A stretch of DNA of 64,000 bases from Coleophoma eucalyptorum (lineage: Eukaryota; Ascomycota; Leotiomycetes; Helotiales; Dermateaceae): positions 1-64,000 of the forward strand of contig JALRME010000077.1 of the NCBI GenBank assembly GCA_026120035.1, read 5' to 3'. Positions within the stretch are counted from its first letter, which is position 1. Each line of letters starts with the position of its first letter. The notes under the pieces are model-generated. The model had not been told where the DNA came from. It searched no databases and worked only from the letters and a program-made list of their open reading frames with translations. Of this stretch, positions 58,151-64,000 are shown one piece after another. The position numbers and the translations under genes were made by a program.

Positions 58151-59271
58151 TATACGCTTTGAGGGCAATTCTGCGGGATGACCATGCCTAGTTCCGCACC
58201 CTACAGCAAGAAGAAGTTGTAGTGCGGGCTTTTTATAAGACAATATACACTAGTCGTGATCGGAGTAGAACACAAAACTTCTACTAGGTTTTGTCTATCA
58301 ACTCCAGCTATCAGAGTTAAATATCAAACAGGGAGCTATTATTGAGCACGTCTCTGCCTCCTAGAGAATTCCTACAAATGATACAATTAGAACCTAGGAC
58401 AGACTTGACGTTCGTTTCCCCTATAAATGTTTTGATAGTGATCAGAAGGAAAAGGGGATTCCTGTCGCTTTTGTCTTGTCTCCATTTTTCGTTTTAGCTG
58501 TAGCCTTTAGCAAACTTCTGAGGCCTATCGAAAAACGAGAAGGATCGTGTGCATGTTTTTCTATGGCATAGTTTAAATACTCGTCGATTCTATGTGCTAC
58601 TGACGGCATCACCAAACCGAAGAGCTCGACCTAAGTATGATTTACCGACAGCTATTGTTTTACTTGAAGGGGAGGAAACTCTCTCATGACTATAATCATT
58701 CGCATCCATACCATGTACATTTTACTTTATCCTCCTATACAATACAGCAAGGAACAGCATGTAGGTTCCAAAGTAAATATTTGTATGTGTTGCAAGCGAT
58801 ACAATCGAACTCATATTAAACCAGCGAACTCTAAGATTTATTGCAGTTGTGGCGGGACCCTTTTTTCTACTTGTACATTAATTTTCTGGTTGAGCGGGTC
58901 GCGAATTGAATTAAGTTCTGGGTATTATCAAGATAATCTTGTTAGCAATCGTCCTTTTTGGCAGGCACTGCTCGCTCGAGTGACTACTGCACGTCGGATT
59001 GGGGTATTCCATCTAACAAGGATGCCTCGAGTTCTGCCGTCGAATTCTTGAACACCCTTTCTGCTTTTACAGTTTAAGAAAACACTGACCTACAACATGA
59101 CACAGGTGAGGTTTTGTAAGATCATAACGATCTGAAAAAATCCCTCCAGCCTAATGACCATGCATCGGAAACAAAACCATTCTCGAATATGACCTGATAA
59201 CACCAATTTCCAGACTTTCACGACATTCTTCGCGACCGAGACTGCCTGCAATCTCAACGGCAGCACACTGT
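58151..59271. other. Intergenic region
   Basis: No coding frame is supported; the sequence is AT-rich with no recognised repeat. It contains the 3' flank of the FKBP gene. Confidence 0.5.
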
Positions 59272-59655
59272 TTAACTGATTCCTAGTAATGCCGTCTCAA
59301 ATATTAACGTACTTCCTCCCGGTATGTGACCTGTTCCTTCGTCGCCATAAGCCATTTCTGGCGGTATGGTCAATCTCCTCCGTTCCCCAACACACATTCC
59401 GACGAGCCCTTGATCCCAGCCTTTGATCACCTCTCCTTTGCCAAGTGTAAAACTGAAGGGTGTTCCTCTGTTAAAGGAAGAATCGAATTGAGTTCGTGAA
59501 GCATCATTCAGTACGCCAACGTAATGCATTGACAGTTTGTCGCCGTTCGTTGATTTGCGGTCGCATGTCAAAGGGGAGTATTGAACTGAGATGCCCAGTT
59601 CTGCTGCTAGAACAGCGGAGATCAATGCCGCAAGAAAGCCGAGGTGAAATTGCAT
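59272..59655 (-). CDS. FKBP-type peptidyl-prolyl cis-trans isomerase, secretory (FKBP2-like)
   Basis: A single exon of 127 residues. MQFHLGFLAALISAVLAAELG is a signal peptide. The FKBP domain follows with DKLSMHYVGVL, FDSSFNRGTPFSFTLG (FK506-pocket Asp and Phe region), VIKGWDQGLVGMCVGERRRL, PEMAYGDEG and IPGGSTLIFETALLGI, so the active-site Tyr, Asp, Trp and Phe positions are all present. The length is typical of the ER-lumen FKBP2 class, which assists folding of secretory proteins. No HDEL-type retention signal is seen at the C-terminus (LLGIS), so it may be secreted or held by other means. Confidence 0.92.
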   Translation of the reverse strand: MQFHLGFLAALISAVLAAELGISVQYSPLTCDRKSTNGDKLSMHYVGVLNDASRTQFDSSFNRGTPFSFTLGKGEVIKGWDQGLVGMCVGERRRLTIPPEMAYGDEGTGHIPGGSTLIFETALLGIS

Positions 59656-61347
59656 ATTAGATAGAGATCAATGTCGCGTCGTGTGTTGTTATGTAGAAGA
59701 TCTGAGTGCACACGTTCTTTTGTTTTAGGCGCATAGACACTAGGATTTAAACGGACCCGTATTACGTAATTACAGCTGACTGTGGTGACCTTAAGTCACA
59801 TGAACTACAGTCCAGCCTAGATAGATTAGGACTGGTGTAGGTAAACAAAATGTTGTTGTGCATGCGAGAACCTTATGCTCTTGCCATCACCATATTCCAA
59901 ATGTATGCACATATAGGTGGCGTAGCGATATACCAATATATGCAAGTGGTATAACAATGTTACCTCACGTGCAGGTGGTAGATCGATGTTCCAACAATTA
60001 CTTTTCAAATAGTCAAATGCATAGTTAAAGAATTATGTGTGCAAAAAAAAGACTGATAAACCATCATCAAAAAAATCACAAACCTGAGTCTTATTTTTGA
60101 AGTTTTGGTACTAATTGTAAAGTCTTCCGCTCTACTAAATGGCCCAATTAATATATTTCAACCCTTATTTGGAGGTTACTCGCCCAGTATTTGTGCAGGG
60201 ACTATCAATAAAATTAATATAGTACATATTAAAAGAATGGCTTTATTTATTGTAAAAGTTATAGCTGATTTAATACTGGACAGATACAGACATCTTGTAA
60301 AAGTCTGAGTAATGCTATTAATATGGATTGGTAGATTCAGGGGACTCCAGTCATCTAAGTATTATACAAAGCCTATGTGACACGAAATACCGTGATGGCG
60401 ACTTACATGTTGCTGGAGAGTTTATCAACCAATGTCGAGAACGTACCGGGATAGAAGCCTGAGCAAGAGAGACGATAATGTTAAGAACGGGGACTTGGTA
60501 CTTTGGCACTCATTTGGACCAATACACATTTCCCACTCAGAAAGGCACGCTGTAAGTATGCTGAAAGCCTTGGTGTTGTACTAGGAAGCATATGAACCTC
60601 TAGTGCAAATGAAGCGCTGGTGGCAGAGTCGGCAGAAGAAGAAGCGGCCAGCAGAAGTGTTATTCTATTTGGAGAATAGCTACAATACGTGGTACTCAAA
60701 GGATTGCTATTTTAATTGCTCTAGGTGATGCCATGCATTTTCTCGGCGCCACAAAGTATAGTAACACTTTTGACGTCATGGTGGTCTTATCTAGCTTGGC
60801 GGGTAAGGATACCTTGATAATTAGTATGGTATAACATGATGAAGGAAAGATACTATTGCTAGAGATACTAGAACCTACTTTATATCACGATACTAATTTT
60901 GTCGAGAATATGTTCCTTCCTACACTTAAATTTTCATAAAGTACATGATGTTCATAATCCTGCAAACCAAGTTCTACTTCAGATAATATTTTTAGAAGTA
61001 ATAGGTGCCAAGAAAGTCTAGTATTACCTTTCTCTAGCAGTAGCTTATATAAGGTATGGTTGTCTCGAAATATTTTCTAAGTTGCGAAGTCCGAACACCG
61101 AACAACCGATTACGAGGAATGCGTTGGACGCTTGGAACTACCTGTATACGTCGTATAGACAAGCAAACTGTCTATCTAAAAAGTATATAGTATCTATTCA
61201 TTTATGCAATGAGCTCTGATCTAGAATTTCAGTTTTTCTTCTTCTTTTGATAGCTTGAGTGGCTTTAGCATCTATCCAAGTCGCGATTTCAAGACAGGAC
61301 CTATTTAATAGATTCCCTACGAAAAAGCAAAAGAGAGCTGAGGGAAA
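59656..61347. other. Intergenic region
   Basis: AT-rich, with no supported gene. It contains the FKBP promoter at its left end. Small frames near 60.1 and 60.5 kb show no family resemblance. Confidence 0.5.
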
Positions 61348-62353
61348 ATGTATCCTCCGCCGGAACACCGCCAAAGGGTCCTCACATATGCACATATTAT
61401 CCAAATAATCTTGATCTTGATAGCCATTATCCTTTCAGTCGTCCGTATGCTTACACAAAAAAATACACAAACACCGACAACTACGCGTGGCAGAGGGAAT
61501 ACTATAGCGCTTAGTATGGTATGTATATCTAATTGTATTTCAACCCCTCAACTTAAAGATCAGTGCTAATAGAGATGGATGTTTTGTAGGGAGCTAAGTC
61601 GCTTATATTTATCTTATACCAGATCTTGGCTAAGCATGTTGCTTCATTTCGGAAATGGAAGAGTGCAAAAGCAAATGCTATTTTGAACATTATAGACATT
61701 GTCTCCTGGGCGGCAGTTGCATTCCTAGGGATACAATCCAATACAAAAAGTTGCGTGGGAACGAATTGTTTGCTGAGCTGGATCGTGGTTGTTGTAGCTG
61801 TCATCTTAAGGTAAGATCTCCAACATGCTACTTATCGTCTGGATGCCCCATGTCGTTTAGGTGCCCTTTTATATCCATTTGTTACCTTAATCCAACCATT
61901 TCATAAAAGAGATGCATGGCAATGACCAAAGTACTAACTACTGCGTGTTATAGTATCATTAGTGTCCCTACAGCTTATATTTCTTGGGTTGACTATCGTT
62001 ACTTCCGCATCCATGGCGTCCTCCCAGGCGAGGTATCGATGAAGGAAGTCAACATCCATTCTAATCAAGATGAACGAGATTTAGAAAGAGGCAGGCGTAG
62101 CCACGGCCAGTCATCATTGAAGAACTATACACACGCGCACATTGAAAGTAGTGTGCTCCGTAGTCCCGGGCATGGGGCTAGAATCCCACATGCACACACC
62201 CTGAGTGACAGACCCCACAGTCACCGTCAAAGCAAGGGAAGATCACATAGGTACCACCATCATCACGGAAATCATGCTGGAAATGAGAGGAGGACCCATA
62301 AAAGATATGAAGGAGCGCCCTATGACCAGAGCGAAATGAGGGACTTCAATTGA
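61348..62353 (+). CDS. Four-span membrane protein (MARVEL-like), His-rich tail
   Basis: Three exons (61348-61518, 61590-61810, 61954-62353) join to 263 residues with consistent GT-AG phases. Four hydrophobic segments are seen: AHIIQIILILIAIILSVVRM, AKSLIFILYQILA, ILNIIDIVSWAAVAFLGI and LLSWIVVVVAVILSIISVP. They fit the four-helix layout of fungal MARVEL-like proteins, with a short cytosolic N-terminus. The final ~90 residues are cytosolic and rich in His, Arg and Ser (HSHRQSKGRSHRYHHHHGNH). Such proteins sit in the plasma membrane or secretory vesicles; the His-rich tail could bind metal, which is speculative. No specific function is assigned. Confidence 0.75.
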
Positions 62354-63150
62354 TATGAAAAAAAATTTGACGGGACGTATATAGATGACGAAAGAAGACG
62401 TTCTCAGCGAGTTGAAGAATTCATAGATATATATCTCGTGGGTAAAAGAAACATACCAGTCTACTAGTTCATCTATCATCACCCTGATATAATACTTTCG
62501 CACTAGCTGAGATCATTAAGCTAAGTTCAAGGTCGTGAATCTTCCACTAGTCTCCCAGACTGTAGAAACGACCCTCATAACACCAGTCTATTCGTCCCTC
62601 CCTCTGGGTCATCAAAACACCAAGTATTCGCCGCCTGTCGCCAAGCAGCCTCTTTTCCAATCTCACAGCAAGCCACACAAGATTCGCTTTCTATTTGAGA
62701 TGCATCTACGCACTTCTTAAACAAGCCAGCATAGAAATCTCTGTCTTGGAAAGATGGACCGTGAGGTGGATATGGGGACCATTCTGTGACAAGTATGGAC
62801 CTGCCATAATGTATAACAGCAATGTCGATCGGGCTAAGTGACTGTTGTGTTGAAGCGTAGAGCGGGCTATTTCGAAAAGGAGTCGTGGCTATTCGGTGTC
62901 TATCATTTGATAAGGATGAACCGATGTGGGAATGTACCAAGTTGTCGAACTGATGATTAGAGAAGTTGAAATGGCCAATCAGCCGAGGGTCCTAATATTT
63001 CTGTAATGTCGCGTTGTGGTGTTTCCTCTCCTAATCTACTGCCTAACAGCCCATTAATATTCTTCGCACAAAGAGAAGCCCCCAGAATCCCATTTTTTTG
63101 CTTTAGTGAGCAGCAAGTCATACAAATCTTAGAAACAAACTACGGCCATC
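62354..63150. other. Region between membrane protein and phosphoribosyltransferase-like gene
   Basis: A minus-strand frame at 62575-62940 (121 codons) is open but shows no recognised motif and no support as a gene. Otherwise nothing is seen. Confidence 0.45.
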
Positions 63151-64000
63151 TTAGCGCTGAAGTAGTGTTGACGACTCCCGAGAAGATTCCTGCCTCATGC
63201 AAGATACATAGGTATCGTTAAGCTCCGTTGAAATTATCTGGTTGGGTACAGCGAAGTCAGTAGATAGGTACTGACGAATGACTCTAATATTGTGGGCATA
63301 AGCATTAACTGTATGGTAGCCGTTCCCTATCGTCATATGAAATAAAAGGTTGACGAACTCTGAGTCTTGAGCTCGCAAAAAAACATGAAAGGCATCGTGG
63401 TCGTAAGAGAGGACATATTTTACAAGACGATTATTGATAGAGAATCGACGGCTCTTGATGATCTTCTCTAAATCGAATATTGTCTGTATCGCCTCGAAGT
63501 TCAAGTAGTGTTCAATGCGAGGATCGATCGTATTATCAGTCAGGCTTGCGAAGTATAACAAGAAAACGCGGTTCGTGAGATTTTTCCTTTCAATCATTTG
63601 CCTAAGCATACACTCGTGGGCTCCCGTGATTCGCACATCATCTACAAAGAGAATGATCTTATTCTGCAAGTCGTCGTGGTTTATTTGAATATTGTCGTGA
63701 GAAAGTAGTTGTAGACGGTCCTCCGCAGACAGCGTACTATAGTCTACCTGGTAGGTAGAGGTTCTGTGTACTCTGGTTACTTGGGTTGGTGGCAAATTGT
63801 TGGCTAGGAGCCATCCATTCAAATGAGACACAAAGTATTGCGCTAAATAATGTGCCGCCGTCGGAATGAACACATATGGACTGGAACAAACCACAATTTG
63901 TTGTGATATAACGGTTCCCTCGAGATGTTTGTGAATGAAGCCATTTGCGAGAGCAATACCGAAACGTCGTGTCACTTCATCGTCGCCAAATTTGAAGCGG
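63151..64000 (-). CDS. Phosphoribosyltransferase-like protein (partial; 5' end beyond window)
   Basis: The reading frame is open from the window edge (RFKFGDDEVTRRFGIALANG) to the stop at 63151, at least 282 residues, so the start lies outside. VVCSSPYVFIPTAAHYLAQYF is followed by DLQNKIILFVDDVRITGAHE, which has the hydrophobic-Asp-Asp-x-x-x-Thr-Gly form of a type I PRTase PRPP loop. RFKFGD plus this loop resembles PRTases encoded with bacterial tellurite/stress (Ter) operons and their relatives. The C-terminal third (DHDAFHVFLRAQDSEFVNLL...) has no family I recognise. A PRTase would transfer a phosphoribosyl group from PRPP to a base-like substrate; the substrate is unknown. The absence of introns in 850 bp, unlike most neighbours, would fit transfer from bacteria, but that is inference. 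Confidence 0.55.
   Translation of the reverse strand, partial: RFKFGDDEVTRRFGIALANGFIHKHLEGTVISQQIVVCSSPYVFIPTAAHYLAQYFVSHLNGWLLANNLPPTQVTRVHRTSTYQVDYSTLSAEDRLQLLSHDNIQINHDDLQNKIILFVDDVRITGAHECMLRQMIERKNLTNRVFLLYFASLTDNTIDPRIEHYLNFEAIQTIFDLEKIIKSRRFSINNRLVKYVLSYDHDAFHVFLRAQDSEFVNLLFHMTIGNGYHTVNAYAHNIRVIRQYLSTDFAVPNQIISTELNDTYVSCMRQESSRESSTLLQR

Noticed and set aside
60105..60308. Frame with SSALLNGPINIFQPLFGGYSP, faintly like an aquaporin NPA region
   Set aside because: No NPA motif and no flanking channel segments in any frame; similarity too weak.
62575..62940. Open minus-strand frame of 121 codons
   Set aside because: No recognisable domain, no clear promoter, and no continuity with the phosphoribosyltransferase-like gene. 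It may be chance or a decayed gene.

Overview
The window is the left end of a chromosome of a filamentous ascomycete (Pezizomycotina). It opens with about 100 bp of CCCTAA telomere repeat. Its genes carry many short introns (about 45-70 nt) with CTAAC/CTGAC-like branch sites, and its proteins are typical fungal families: highly reducing polyketide synthase, CFEM, GH55, berberine-bridge-type oxidase and F-box-like. No genus can be named from the sequence alone.

Layout. 1-1502: telomere and gene-free subtelomere. 1503-3034: a five-exon R1R2R3 Myb gene. 4.4-27.8 kb: a secondary-metabolite gene cluster with an MFS transporter, an intron-rich reducing PKS (KS-AT-DH-MT-ER-KR-ACP), a 2-oxoglutarate/Fe(II) oxygenase, a crotonase with a signal peptide, an SDR, a secreted-type FAD oxidase and a P450. 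Six near-identical 22-bp direct repeats (two half-sites close to GGACCAGACT, always 11 bp apart) lie upstream of these seven genes. They mark the cluster's extent and look like the operator of a cluster regulator. 29.4-31.1 kb: a decayed amino-acid permease ending at a copy of the subtelomeric repeat. 31.4-38.7 kb: a secreted GH106-like glycosidase, an F-box-like protein and a secreted protein of unknown role. 39.5-40.5 kb: a degenerate Fot1/Pogo transposon. 42.7-54.1 kb: cell-surface and secreted carbohydrate-active proteins, namely CFEM-CBM20, GH55 with a C-terminal tail like that of killer-toxin-type chitinases, and a Ser/Thr-rich GPI-type protein, with a 240-bp tandem duplication among them. 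55.2-58.1 kb: a gene graveyard with a GNAT pseudogene and a catalase pseudogene. The 5' end of the catalase is cut at an interstitial telomere repeat and followed by a fragment resembling a telomere-linked helicase protein. 59.3-64 kb: an ER FKBP, a four-span membrane protein and the 3' part of a phosphoribosyltransferase-like gene running off the edge.

How the genes work together. The PKS would build a C-methylated reduced polyketide. The oxygenase, P450, FAD oxidase, SDR and crotonase would tailor it, and the MFS protein would export it or a precursor. The PKS enoylreductase domain has lost its usual NADPH-binding loop, so the product may be a polyene unless an ER acts in trans. No Zn2Cys6 regulator is present; the Myb gene beside the cluster is the only transcription factor seen. 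Exon coordinates given below come from reading-frame and splice-site consistency and have not been tested against transcripts.
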